Shown here one piece after another: positions 34,701 through 49,900 of a stretch of DNA of 64,000 nucleotides. Made by a program: the position numbers and the translations under genes. The DNA comes from Thysanoteuthis rhombus. Lineage: Eukaryota > Mollusca > Cephalopoda > Oegopsida > Thysanoteuthidae. Position 1 is the stretch's first letter. Each line of letters begins with the position of its first letter. The notes under the pieces are model-generated. The model saw only the letters and a list, made by a program, of their open reading frames with translations, ran no database searches and was not told where the DNA came from. The stretch spans positions 40,538,477 to 40,602,476 of the forward strand of contig OY735219.1 of NCBI GenBank assembly GCA_963457665.1, given 5' to 3'.

Positions 34701-37700
34701 TACAATAGTCAGTTGTTGAGTTATCACAGTGTATACACACACATGGAGATTTCTAATATTTTAGTAAGGATTCAACTCTAGTAAATAAAAACTTTGCTAA
34801 AGGTTTACAGATCAGTTTTAAAACACTTGAAGAATGATAACTGTTTTGCACCTTGCAGTTCCGTATACCATGTTCTATCTTGTTGTAGAGTTGGTCACCT
34901 CCACCGAGCTGCCCAATATCCATCCAGCAGGAGTAACCAGCTCTCTCAAGCCTGTCCCACAATGCTTGTACCTCATCTTGACTGTCCCATTGGTAGCTTA
35001 TGAACACCTGGGGTGGTGGGGCACACCCTGCTTTATCTGTAATAAAACAGTTTTTATTTAAAAAGGTACAAGAATTTATCCATTTTGTTACTTCAGAATG
35101 AAAACTAATATTATATCAATCAGCATTTTTCTTGTGATAGTAATAAACAAAAAAAATGAAGAACAAAATGAAAATAGGTCTGCTTAGTCATTCAAAAGAA
35201 ACCGTCACTAACCAATGTCTTATGGCAGCATGCTGTGTTGAGGGTGATCAAATTGGGTAAATAGGTGATCAATGAATAAATAACTTCTCACACCATCTGT
35301 TGCACTGTTACACTGTCCTCTGTACAGCAATAGCAGATTAGACCAGGGTTGCCATATTGAGCTACGGGGGGGAAAAGACCTGAACTTTATCCCCAAAACT
35401 TATCCAACACAGGCACTGGAATTCTATTCAATGAATAAGAAGTGACTTGACATTGAGCTTAATGACTGTCAAGGGTGGCTTTTAATTTGTTTGTAGCTGC
35501 AATGATTAATTTTACCAGGTTCAAAATTATTGTTAAACAAGAGGAAAATTGATCTGTGTTACTTACTTTTATGTTCATGCATAATTTCAATAATGTCATA
35601 ACGAGACATCTGCTCCAGAAAGGTAAGCATCACATCAACTGACACCTGAGTGTTTCCACTACTTAGAATCCAATCAGTGAGCAAAGCCAGAGACGGATTC
35701 AAATCATTGTTGAACTTTTCCAACTTGGATTTCTTATAACCTTTAATATATAACAGTAATAAAGATGGTGGTAAAGTAGATAAACACAAAATGATACAAA
35801 GAAAGAACGGTGGAAAGAGAGAAATTGACAGATGAATAGGTGTTGGGTATCACCCCCTACACTTAATTTGGATCAGCCTGAGAAATCCTGTAACTATGTG
35901 AGATATAGATGATCTGTATAAAACTGAGAGAGGGGGAATTTATTCCAAATCCAAGTGAGTAGATAGTAATTCACTTGAAGTGTGAAACTCAATCGACTGA
36001 GTGTCAACTAGAGAAAACTGACTTTGTGCTGAACTAATATTGAAAATGCAAATTTGCACTGAACTTGTTAACACTATCTTACATAAGACTTTTCAACACC
36101 AAACCAATATTAGACCCAGTTTGCAGTGGCAGTACACAAGAAAAGGTTAGAGATAAGGCACCCACTGTACAGCAATAACAGATTAGACCAGGGTTGCCAT
36201 ATTGAGCTACAAGGGGAAAAACCTGACCTTCATGTCCAAAACTTACCCAACATAAGCTTTAGAATAGCATCAAATTTGAATATTGAGCAAGTCTAGAGGC
36301 AGCCTCAAAAGGCTGGTATCGAACCTCTGCCTCCAGTCTTATTTGAGTTCCATAATCAACATTATTCCAATGACTATGTTGGGTAAATCTCAGAGATAAA
36401 GTTCAGGTCAATTCTCTTTGTAGCTAATTCTGGCAACCCTGAATTAGACTTGTAGGTTACACTGCTATTGAGATTGATCTCTTGTTAAAGTCTAACTTTA
36501 TGGCCTTAAACCGGACTAAACCATAGAAAATGTTTACACAATCAATACTTTATAAACATTCTTAGATGAATTATTTATTGAATTCCAATCTGATAGATGA
36601 GATATATATTAAGACTGTAAAATAGTTTTATGGTAATTTTGGCATAAGTTGCCATAAAAAAGAAGTTGAAATAGAAGAAAACAGATGAGATTTTTTTTTA
36701 GTATAAGTTGCTGTTTGTTGTAATCTATTCAAATGAAGAGTCATTATTAAATCTATTGATGACGCAATCATTTACCAAGATGGTTGGCTAAGCAGATCCA
36801 GTCTTGATTTTCCATTCCACTGTTTAATAATTTAGCAGCACTTTTTATCCACTGTGGTAGTTCTGGTAATTCTTTCTCTATATTCCCATTTGACCCTTCC
36901 AATGATATGTCAGGCAAAATTGGTTTTTTCAAGGCTGAAAAAAGGCAGATTGGTATGAAAATAAACACACAAAAAAAGGGGAAAAATGATCTGTACAAAA
37001 TCATCAATTTCAAGGGAAATACCAAATAATATAGTAAATTCAGAAATTCAAGACTGATTTTTTCTATTGGTTGAATCTTGAAGAAGGGCATTACTTGGAA
37101 CTTGATATTATTGTTTAATTTTTGAGTAAAAAAACCCCTCTATGAACATCCCAAACTATTTACTTTAGAAATATATGTATAGATCAAAATACACAGATAA
37201 CATACTCAAGTGTGTAATTAAAAAAACGAAAAACAAGAAAGCCATTTTCTCTACACATTGAAAGGGATGTATGTGCAAAATTTCAACTTTATACTATGAA
37301 TGGTCTAGGCTGGGCTAAGTCCAGATAGATACATACATATAAATGTCAGAATACATGAATAACCCAAACCCAGCAACAGTGATTGAACTGGTCTCTAGTG
37401 AGTGGCAGTGATTATTTACAAGCTTATCAGCACAGCACATGCATCCCCAGACATATTCCAAACATACCCTTTTGGACCCCCCATTCAAACGGAAATATAA
37501 TGTATGTTTTTAGTACCCAGTCCTCTTCTCAGAAAAGTGCATGCCCATGCTTATTATTACCAATTGAATAACTGTCATTACGGAAACATTTTAAAATCTC
37601 CAAAAGAAAAATAGCCTCACCAACTGATGATGGATTAGGGAACCACTTTTGCACAAATCCAGATTTCACTCTTCGATGGCCACAGCAAACCACCTGAAAA

Positions 37701-40700
37701 TACAAAAAAAATTAATTATTACACACAATTTATTATAAATCTACACCAAGTGCTATAGTAAATTATATGATAAAGAGGAAGCTGCTTATTATAATCACAG
37801 ATAATGTTATCGAAAGATTATTGTTACCAAAATTAGTTGGTCCCTAACACTTTATTTAACAAATGTAACCATCAAAGATGGCAAAAGATTCTATTTTTTT
37901 TAATATGTTCCTGTTTGTGTGTTCCAGTGCTCCTGGCCATACTATTTTGTCTATAGAGAAAATTGGTATTAGTATTCCCCCAGACCCCATCAAAAAATTT
38001 TTTGCTATTCCTGGAAAAAAAACAAACTTTTTGGGGCCTTATTTTGACGGGAATCTAGATATTTCCAGGTGTTTCTTTTTTTTTTTTTTTTAACTTTATT
38101 TTACATGTTTCAGTGGAAAACGCCAGTGATGTCATAGATAGAATTTATTCTGACCATATTTATTCTTCAACTGAATTTTTTTTACAATTTAAAAATTTGA
38201 CGTTTATCTTCATAATTAAAGACTTTGTCCCAAAGTGAACACAATGGCCTCTTCTGTATCATTAATGCTTTAGTATCAATATTAGCCAGACTCAAATGAA
38301 ATTTCTTTACCATCCTTATTTGAACCCTTTTAAACATTTAAAAATTCAACATCTGCACAGTAAAATTTACTTACTTTTTCTTCTCACCAATAAACATAGA
38401 GGATTATTGTTTTTCCTACAATACTTAACCTATCAGACTCCTCAAAGATTTTAAAGATTTCAAAAAGTTTAAAGCAGATATTCCATTAGTCTTTTTCCGG
38501 TTTTATCACTGATCCAACCAAACAGCAAAAAACATAGGCTAGAGGTATTCTTCCCTTTTCACTCATCTGTCCAGTCCATCTATAACAGTGCTGCAGGTCA
38601 CAGTTTTTTGGCACTGAACCATGAAAATTTCCATGTGTAGTCCAGTAACCAACTTATAAAAATGGCCTTTTCATTCTTTTGAAACTTGTCTTTTTTCACT
38701 TATTTTTAGTCAATTCAATTCATTTTTGCTTTTTGAAAATTCAGACATTTTCAGTGATCACTACCCAATAAAAAGCAAGAGAAGTAATTTATCCACTGAT
38801 AACCCCTTTTCACAAATTTTTTTAATTGATCATTCCACCACAGCATGCTGCCAAAAGATATTGGTTGTGTGATGGTTTCTATTGAATGATTATTGTTTTC
38901 CCATGAAAATTTAGAGCATGCCTTTCTTACTTGATATCAATAATACTAAATTGTGTACTTGACTCACCTTTTTTGTAAGGCACTCATCAAGATCCAAGAA
39001 ATGAAGACATATTTCTTGAGCACAAGCAATTTTATGATGGAGATCACAGGGACGCCCACACGGGCAACTCACGCATGTTGTATATGAGATACGCTTCATC
39101 CACATTTCACGTAAGTTCAGCAGAGCTGAGTCAAGAAAATTTCGCACCTGATCACAAGTAATCAAAATTTTAAATTTAATCTTAATCAAAAATACTTCAA
39201 ATACATACATGAGTTTTCAAAATAATTTTAAAAATGTATATATATGAAATCATGTAGTGATATTATGATTTTAGATACAATATTTGACGGTATATAAGAC
39301 TTCACTTTCTTTCTCCAAAAAATGTCTGAAAAGGTAAACGTGACCTTCATTGTCCAACCTTACATTGGCAGGAATTAAAAAAACTGGGTGATGAATAAGA
39401 ATAATTCAGGGAAATGCATTTAAAAAAATATTCCCTGTTGTTATAAAAAAGGTCTTATACACATCAAATACAGTGTTTTTATAATTAAGTCTAAAATATA
39501 AAATAACACCAGAAATAGACAGATTTAGCTTTATCATACAAAACAAAATGAATCTACAATCAAATACAGTTAAATCCAAAATTAGGAAGTAACCACATGC
39601 TTTTTAAAAATGTCCGATTTGTCAAATTTGGTCATACTTTTTTCACTGAGATAACATATTTTGTAATGAAATGTTACATTTTGAATAAAATGAATTTCCT
39701 CCTATGACTTTTTAGAAAATACTGCATGATAGCAGTGGTTTTCCTTACATAACATTTCATCTCAAGACTTTATATTCAATCACTCTTTGAAATAACTTGA
39801 GTTAAATATCAATTTTTAAAGAAACTTGAAATTAGAAAACTTGAATGATTAAAAATAAAAATAAATCAGCTTTATGCTCCTTAGTGCTGATCCATACATA
39901 AATAACACATAATTTTTTATGGCTAGATGCTAGTTTACAAGATTGTATAAACTTATAAACTTGCATTCAAGTGTTAAGAGAGCCAAAGCTGCACAAAACT
40001 TACTTCATACACATTTTTTTAGAACAATTTAGATAGTTTAAAATCATCAGTTAATAATTTTTTGATGAGATGAAGACTAGGTCCTATAACCAAGTACAGA
40101 GCTTTCTGTCCCCTGTACTGGCTCATTGGATATGTCTTGGGCTAAATAGTCTGATGAAGCCCATTCCTCTTCAGGCCTCCTTAACCTAATCTTTATGCCA
40201 AGTGCATAGGCATTGAATACCATTTTTCAAGTCTTTGGTATGACTTTGCCACGGATTTAACCTTTGATTTACCAAACCAGAGGTGAGCATTCTACCACAA
40301 GGCCTTGGTGATTGGCGAAATGAAGAAAATTATTGAATATAGACCTGCATTTCATGAATCATTTCCAACAAAAGTTAACAATATCTGAAAATCTAAATAG
40401 TACATCAAGTCAAAAGATTTTCATAAATACCTTTGCCACTGCATGTGGGCTGGCAATGAGGGGTGCTTTCTCACCTTTATCATCAATGTACACACCATCC
40501 TCTCTAGATTCAGTCACTCGCATAACAACCACCTGCCAACAAAAACGTTTAAAGAGTAAACCACTTTACTTACTAAGGAAATCTAAGATGATTCTAGTTT
40601 ATACAGGTATACTTTGATTAGTGCACTTGATTTGTTCAAAAATTTTCCATATTGTTCAAAATTGCACTGTTCCAGGTCTTATGATAATTCAATACGTCCT

Positions 40701-43700
40701 TTTTTTTAGCTTATACTTAATTACATTATTTTGTACAGATCAAAATTTTGTACTACATCAAAACCCTCAAAACATTCATGGTATCTATACTGCTTCAATC
40801 TTTCCAAGTTTATTTGTTCTATGTTATTCAAGTTGTAGCATCTGGTGGCTTCACAGAAGATAAAGTAACAGCAAGTCCCCCTCAATACTCAAAGAATCAC
40901 CCTAGTATTCTAACTGATTCTAATAATGCTGTTGACTGGATCATTTCAATTTTTCGATGGATTTCCGATTCTTCCAACTTTTTCACAAGGCTATCTAGTA
41001 CTATTCCAATGGGTATAATTGGAACTTTCAAATTTTAAATTCTCTTCAATTCTCTAGCAAGTTCCTGATATTTCAGATCCACATTATGAGTTGAGATGAC
41101 CAACGGTTATATAACATTCTTGCAACATGAAGCTCATTGCTATTTGAGTTTTTCAATGGATTCGATGATATCGCTGACTCCTGTTTTTCCTTCAATGTAT
41201 TATGGTGCTATTTTATGGTCACTCCATGTGATGTTGAGCTTGATTCTCTCCTGGGCACGTTGCATGGTTCTCAGAAGATGACTCATAAGTAAATATATAA
41301 TGATACAAGCCTAGCTGCTGCAGGGTCAAACTCCACTTCTACTTCTATTCCAACTGAAAATGATTACTGCAACTTTTTCATTGTATATATGATGAATCAA
41401 TTTGTCTATTTGGCTCAGTTGGTGAGAGTACCAGTTATCAATCACCAGGTTATAATTTCAAATCACAGTAGGGAAATATCAATTTTGTAAACATTTATTC
41501 ATTAGAATGAAATGAGCCCTTTTCTAACATAAATTTTCGTAGACATGTAAAATTCATCAATTTAGCTCAATCGGTATAGAGCTACCTACCAATCAGTTGG
41601 TTGTAATTCAAAATCATGGTAAGAGGCTGTAAATTTTATATATTTATGTGAACGGACAGACAAATACCGAAGAGTTTACAACCGTAAATTAAGTGTTCTT
41701 ATTCTTAGTGATACTGCAGGAAATCAAAGTCAATTCAAGACTTGGACTGGATCTCAGGAATTTAATTGAATGAAAATTGCAGAAAACATTTCATTGTTTT
41801 GTTTGGATACTTTTCAATCAAAAATTGTAGAATTATGATTTTTTTCATACTATTTGTATTTTTTCATTTTAATAAATGGAATTTTCCATTTTGATTTTCT
41901 TTGCATACAGATTCATGATAGCCACTGATGCTGTTACAGAAGATAAAAAATCTGTTGTAAATTCAATGAACCAAACTTAATACAAAAGGAGAAGCTTAAT
42001 TACCTTGATCTTAGCATGAGAACTAGGCATCATTTCCAAGACAAAGTCATGTTCACTGTCAAGGAAAAGGCGGGCCACCCTGTAATACAGATAAGGTTCA
42101 CATCCTCCACACTCTTGAGACCAGCGGATTGCATGGGTCAGTATTCGATGGAATAAAGCCTCTAAAATGAGAATTAAATGGATAGTACATAAAAAATTTG
42201 ACAACAAAATATCAACTCATATTTCAGAAAAAGCATGGTTTATCTCATGCAGACAACTATCAATCACTGGTAGTGTATTCATACCAATTGGGTACTGCAC
42301 GTTCAGGAGACAGCGGTGAATGTTTAGAGGTGAATTCAGAAACATTTTACTGCAATACCGTCCATATCATACAAGAATTGTAAAAATGCAATAATCAGAT
42401 GCAAGATTGTATATAATAGATGGCAAGTCATATATCATTTTGAAGGTTATAAGATATATTTTATGGCAAATTTAAACATATATAATTGTTATGTGACCTT
42501 ATTATGTATTCAAAATGATCGCTATATCTAGGTATTTCATCCATGTGTCTCATGAAATTTGAAGTTCACCTATGCGCGCTACCAGTCAGAACAAGTTATT
42601 ATTGTGAGGAAAAACATAGAAAGATTTCTCTCATGATTCAAGTGGTACACAGATGCTACACATCAAAATTATCTCAAACATTCTATTTTGAAATATCATG
42701 AAACAGATTGCATATTATACATTCCTGGACAAAAATGGATCAAATGTATATGTATATGGGCTTGGCCTATTTTTTTACCCAGAAGTGTATATATAATGGC
42801 TCTGTTCTATCATCAATTCCTGATCACTGACAATCCTTCTATTTCTGATTTTCAATGCACACCATAAAGACGGAGACACAAAACTTGCTCAAATGAATTT
42901 TACATAAAAATTGTAAAACTTAGTTGTTAAATCATCAAAAACCTCTTTTAGGCAGAAATGTTACTATAGTGATTTTCACTCATTCAATGGGAAAGTGCAA
43001 CTTTCCCATTCTTACTACAGTACCAAAAGTGGACAATTAGAAATTCTTCTGTAAAGAGGAAAGGGTCAAAATATATCCTGTAGACTAGAGGTCTTCAAAA
43101 ATTTAACTACTTGGTTACCTTTTTCAATATTCAAATTTTCAAAGGAATATTTTTATTTCTATTATCATTCGGACTATCCTCATCTTGGTTGTTTTTTTTC
43201 ATACAACGTTTCAGCCGTTGTACTCAATGGTCTTCATCAGGTATCATCTGGTAGGTCTGGGGGAAGTAACGAACTGAAACCCTTTATTTAATTGACAGGG
43301 GTATATAGATCGCACCCTCCTCTTAGCAGTAGTAGTATTTTCAAATTATTATTGTCTCACACTGGGATTGAACCAGGAACCATTAGATTACTTGCAGTAA
43401 TTCTGTCTGATTCTCTAACCCATACGCTATGTGGACAACCGGTGCTAATTTTTAGGAGCCTTAAACCTCAGGTGGCAGTTTTTGATATTTGAAGTTACTG
43501 CCATCTGAGGTTCTTAAAAATTAGCACCAGTTGTCCACATGGACAGATAGCGTATGGGTTAGAGAATCAGACAGAATTACTGCAAGTAATCTAATGGTTC
43601 CAGGTTCAATCCCAGTGTGAGACAATAATAATTTGAAAATACTACTACTGATAAGAGGGGAGTGTGGTCTATATACCCCCGTCGGTTAAATAAGGGTTCG

Positions 43701-43858
43701 GTTCGTTACTTCCCCAACACCTACCAGATGATACCGTACAACGGCGGAAACGTTGTATGAAACCAAGATGAGGATAATCCGAATAATAATAGAAATAATA
43801 ATAATACCTCATCTCAAAAATTCAGAGGGTTATTTTTAATAAACAATTTTCTCTTCAA

Positions 43859-43903
<45 letters not shown>

Positions 43904-46900
43904 CTAGTGGATTTTTACCTTGTTTATGGAATCATACACATGTACATGAATCAAAATAGGAAATATACACTTGAATGGAAAAGTAAGAATAAACCTTACT
44001 GAGATAAAATAAATATATAGACAACTACTGACTAATAATGTTAAAAAACATAGATACTTTTAATTAAGAAATTAAAATGTTAATTTTTTCTCATATAAAA
44101 AGTAAAGAAATAAAATAAAGACATGTAAAAGCTATGAAAGGATTGTTTATGCAATGAAGAGTAATCAAATATATCATAAAAATGTTGTTTCGTTTCACAG
44201 AATCTTGGTGTTCACTGAAACACAGTTTGGATACTGCTACTCAAGGTACAACTATGAAAATATTTTGTTTAGGTTTTCTAGACAAATAGAACCAAATATT
44301 GAATGATCAACTTTTCAAATTTATATTTGCTACATCTATCCACCTGGTATATGCGTTTAGTACTTGCAATGTTACTATGTATGTAATCAAGTGAATCGAA
44401 ATTCTTTTTATCTTAATTTTGTAACTCTGCCTGTGATATGGGTTATATAAACATTTAGTTGTGAAATAATTTTATGATCTTGAGTATGCAAATTATTTGA
44501 AAAAATTAATTAGGTTCTTATAAAATTAATTACATGCTAATGTTTCTGTCAATGTAATTTGACTTTTATTTTGATATAGTAAGATTGCTTATATGTGTCC
44601 ACCAACTGTATACTTTACATTGTGCAGACAATATTCAATTTGTTATCAGAAATCATCAACCAGAATTGACAATATATGTTTTTTCAGTCTTTAAGTGATG
44701 CTGGCTGGCAATGTATGTATGCATGTATGTGTGTATGTGTTTCACTTACAGGCTGTACCAATGGAGCAAGAGGGCAGTTAATTTTTAAAAAATATATCTA
44801 GAAAAAAAATTTTTTTTTCAAAATTCACCCCTGAATAAGTTTTTGAATAGAGGCTTCAATTTGCAAAGTAAGTTTATGCTAAATTGATCCCTTAATTTGA
44901 GTCCGGCAGTGTTCATGCTTGTTTTTTGAAAATTTGGTCTCCCTGCCCAACAAAAGGTAAGTGAAGAAATTTATTCATTGATCATCACTTTTTCAATTGC
45001 TCACCCTCAACCTGGCCTGTCACCAAAAGACGTGATAAATTCTACTGAGTAACTAACCAGATCAGTAATATTTTTTGTTTGATCTTAAAGCTGTATTCTT
45101 TTCATAGTAAACACTGGCTGAATTATCTCAAACAGGTAATTGAAGAAATTAAATTTTATTTGCATTTTGTCATGGCTTACCCAAACTAGAAACATAAAAC
45201 GTTTATAAATGATTAATACATAAAATATTTGCAATACCCACAAAAGGTAAAAGCAAAATCACAAAATTCTATACCTGGAAGGAAGCCAAGAAAATTTAGA
45301 TAAAATGTAACATCTTCCGAATTTTCCATGTACAGTTTTTTCTTGTCTCTAACAAGATGAAATCGGCCAGGTACATAGTAACTTGCTACCTTTGTGTTTT
45401 CAACCTGTAAACATAAAAGATTTAGCTTAAGAAAAGATGCTTCAAATTATACTTAATTTTTTTAATAAAAAAAAAAGGGAAACAAGATTCAAAATCTTGT
45501 GCTTATCATGTTATTTCATTATTTACATATTTATACACAGTATGGCCATAAAATTCAAATTTGTTTTTTTCCAGGGGGAAATGACCTTACGCTGTTGAAA
45601 ATTGAAACTATATCTAATGAATATCCTTATTATAATTGAGCCAAATTGAATATATGAAACCAAAACTGCTGCTACTATGTGATGAAACAGTGTGCAGATG
45701 TTTCGCCAATGAACGTTTCAGTTACATGAATAGACATTTTGTAGGAAAATCTTTTTGTTGTTTTAAAAAATTCTTTCTTTTAAACTATTGATTAGTCAAC
45801 AAACGTTACATCAAAATGTCATTTGGGTTTTACTTTTGAATCTGTATACACATCAACAACATGAATATTGTGCCTAATTTGTTACAAATTCTCTATACTA
45901 TTCAAAAGCATACTCTTCAAGATCTTATTATAATTTGATGTGTTTTTTCAGCTTAGATACATTAATTTGTACAGCAATATCTGAATGGTACTTCATCAAA
46001 ACTGCACTATTTCTTTTCGTGTTGAAAAAACATAACAAAAGAAAGCACTTAATCATAAATTGATTTAAAGTAAATTTTATACTATTTTTTTCATTTTAGG
46101 TTAAATCTTGAATCTGTATATTTATTATGTCAAAACATTCTTTTTTCAAATTGTGAAAAAATTAAACTTAATATGTTGATTCATTAGAATAGAAAAACTA
46201 AAATTTGAATTTTATTCAAGACTAGCCAATGCTTCTTAAACTGATGAGTGAAAATATTTTAGAAGTGAATGAAACATGAATGATCTAATTTACTCAGATA
46301 TGTATATTTTTCTATACTTAGAAAATTCATTGCAATCAAAATGGTTGCTGTTGAAGGGACGTAGAGCATTCAGTTTCATATGTTTTTCCTCTCTACCAAT
46401 GACTTTTGAAAGTAGCAGGATATTTCCCACATTTACTCAAATGTAACCATTCAGGAGAGATAGAATGAGCTTATGATATAAAATGATAAAATTACACACA
46501 AGAAAAAGAAGATAAGAAAGATAAAAAAAAAAAATTTAGTCGCAGGTGAATGAAACTTAGTGATAGACTTGAGGATGAATAATATGGAATTAGTTTAGGA
46601 ATCACTGAACTAACTGAATAACCCATCCATAGCATTGGTATTTGGCTAGTATTAACAATGGATTAAATCCTCACTGCTAGTCTATAGCTATATATAACTT
46701 GTCATACATTTGTTTTAATGCATAATTGAATTCCAAACTTTATAAACCATTCAATCACTGATCATTTTGGAACGTGCAGAAGAAAGATATCTCATCAAAT
46801 GACTAAGATTTTGATGAATTGCTAAAGAGCATTTTTGTAAAGGACTGGACTTCATGGTATATAGAGCATTCTGCTGTAGTATTCATGTATAAATATATAT

Positions 46901-49900
46901 CTGTCCGTCATACATATTTCAGTTACTTCCCTCCACTGTAGCCAATTTACATATTTCATATCTAAATTTAGATCCATAGTTAATTTGAATATTCTATAAC
47001 TGAATTTGGATCTTTGATTTTAGATAAAAGACCTATAATCTGTATTTTTCAAATTCATTTTTATAAGATTTCTCGAGAAGTGATGAACCAAACAACTCAA
47101 CACTGCAATGCCTCAAGTGCTGACTAATATATATTTTAAATGTCAACTTTGTACAATGGCCAGTTGTCAAGTTATCTCAGTGCATACACACAAATATGCA
47201 TGCACGCACACACACACATTTCTTTAATTATAGTCAAGTGAGTGTTTTGAGTGATAGAAGAAATAAGTGAAAACAATAAAACATTATGTTTTTGATAAAA
47301 GTGATCAAAGAGACCCACCTTTGAAGGCATGCGCTTGCATATGAGATCAAATTTCTCCAGTAATCCAAGAAGAGCCATTTTTTGGTCCAAGTCATCGGCC
47401 CAAAGATGATTCACTAATTGATCATCAAGGATTCCATACTTTTCTAATTGTTGCCATTTGTCAATGAGAGTATTTTTCTGAAATATAAAACATGATAATC
47501 AATTGAAAGTTTTTAGAGCATTAGATTCTTACCCTAACAATATTAGTATTGAGTAAATTGTCTTGAGTATGAGATAAAGACCACTGCTTGTCAGAAACTT
47601 GGGATAATTAAAACTGTGCAACTTTGCATTTGCAGAGTTTTATCAAATCCAGAATACCTTGCAATTAATACAGTGTGGGTAATATGCAAGAATTTAAAAT
47701 CAGAATCTCTAATTTAAAATTATATAAATTATCCCAACTATCAATTTCATGTATACTGATTTAAATTTAGAACATACAGGTCTACAATGAAGCAAGGCTT
47801 TTCATAAAGGAGAAAACTATCTAAAAATTGATAATGATACACAATATGTCAAAGAATAGACCATGATATATTTTGGTATCATTATTGGTTATTGCAATAC
47901 ACAAATGAATCAAGATTATACACTAAAATATAATATCCATACCTCACATAAATGAATCATTATAGTCCCCACATGTACAAGAACAATTATCTAAAAAAAT
48001 ATAGGTATTTAAGTAATAAAATCTAGAAAAAGATATCCTAACATAGGGAATTGATCAAAAATGACCATAAAGATCCCAAAAAGCTATTTTTTGAAGGAAA
48101 AAAAATCAAAATGGTGGTGTACACAAGCACATTTTCAAGGCAATAGCCCAAAAATGTGACCAGGAGAGTCTGGACACACACAGACAAGTAAAAGTACAAA
48201 GCAGGTCATTTGTGGGACTATGTTGATTCAATGAGAATCGATAAGGATAGATATAAAACAGAGAGGTTAAAATATGGATATTAACAGAATATATAAATGG
48301 CATCAAATAAACACCAAACATTTCAAGGAATCATGAGTAAATGCAATTGAATATAACTCACCTGGTCAACTGGTTGTCGTGCAGTGATAATTCTTTTGAA
48401 CATGTCTACCAACCATTGGGGGCTTAGGATGACCAGGTTCTGGAGAATGTTGTCCACTGTACCCGAGCCTCCGCCATAATAAACAATCAAGCCGAGGTCA
48501 TGGTAGAACTCAAGCATAGTCTGGACTTCATCCTGGTCTTCAATGCCAAGATCAGTGGCCAAGTCTGTTATCTGGGGGTGGAAAGATACAACTGTTTATT
48601 GGCACATAGAATTAGTAAATGTTCTCAACTGACTTGTTTAAAAAGTAAAATTTTTCAATATAATCAAGTAGTTTTCATGATAAATGGTTTATTTCCAATT
48701 ACATATGGAACTTTGTACCTTGGGTGTGCTGTGTTCTACTGATGCACAAAAATGTAAAAATTATTTTTGTGTTGGTGAAAAGCAATGGACAGTTGAAGCC
48801 CTTTTGGTACAGTGAGGGAAGGTGACCCCAATCGTAGAAATAAAGAATTAATGGAAAATAGAATTTGGATTATTATTATCAATTCTCTTATTTCTTTTTA
48901 TTCGTTCGATGTTTATAACATCAAATCAACGAGGGTGTGAAACAATATACAAATTATAATCAAGACCACCTTCCCTACATTGTAACAAAAAAGTTCTTAC
49001 TGTCTGTTTCTTTTCATAGACATTAAAATATTTTTGATTTTTTGTGCATCTGTAGCTCGCAGCACACCCAAGATACAAAAGAATCATATGCCACTGTTTA
49101 TTTCATGAAATGATCACTCTTTATTAAATCTGTTTGATTCAAATGACAATGGGAGATGAGTATTTACATTTCACAGTAACTTTTAAATATGTTATGAGAG
49201 ATTGGTAGGGGTGAAAAATGTCGGAATGGTTATTCATTCTCTCAAAATATCTATATTTCCTATGGCAAAAGAAAAAGCCCCCAAATCAAAATCATACGTT
49301 GGTTCAAAGTAAATTGTATGTTTTTTTGTCTTTTTACTTTATATTTATTTTCTTAAAATATTTGTATTCCATATTGCGAAAAAGTTAAACACATGTTGAC
49401 TTATCAGAATTGAAAAAATGGAATTCTAATTCAATTTAAAACTAATTGATTCAGAATGGTATCCAGCTAGTATTAACAATGAATTCCATTCCCACTGCTA
49501 CTCCATAAAGATAGCTTGTATGACTTGCCATGCATTGATTTTAATCTATAATTGGATTCCCAAACTCTCAATATGATCAAGTAGTTTTCATTTATATAAA
49601 GAGAAAACTTTCAAATTCAAATAGAAAAGCTAAATGAAAAAATTGTTCCAGAGTTTCTTCTATACAATTTGTTCATATATCTAACTAATCACTTGTTTAA
49701 ACTATTTCAAATGAATTCAAATGCTAAGAACTTTAATGAAAGTGAAGATGACCTTGAATCTTTCTTTTTCTTTCAATACTAATTTGCTAAGTAATTAAAC
49801 ACAAGTCCAAATAAGACTGATTCACCAAGAGGATGATTTTGAAAACTAAGCTCATCAGTTAAGCCACGAGACAAGACACAGTCAGACACAAAATAATTCA

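Noticed and set aside
43153-43799. Paired functional tRNA genes in the foldback arms
   Set aside because: A box B-like string is present, but no full cloverleaf can be drawn; better explained as tRNA-derived SINE sequence.
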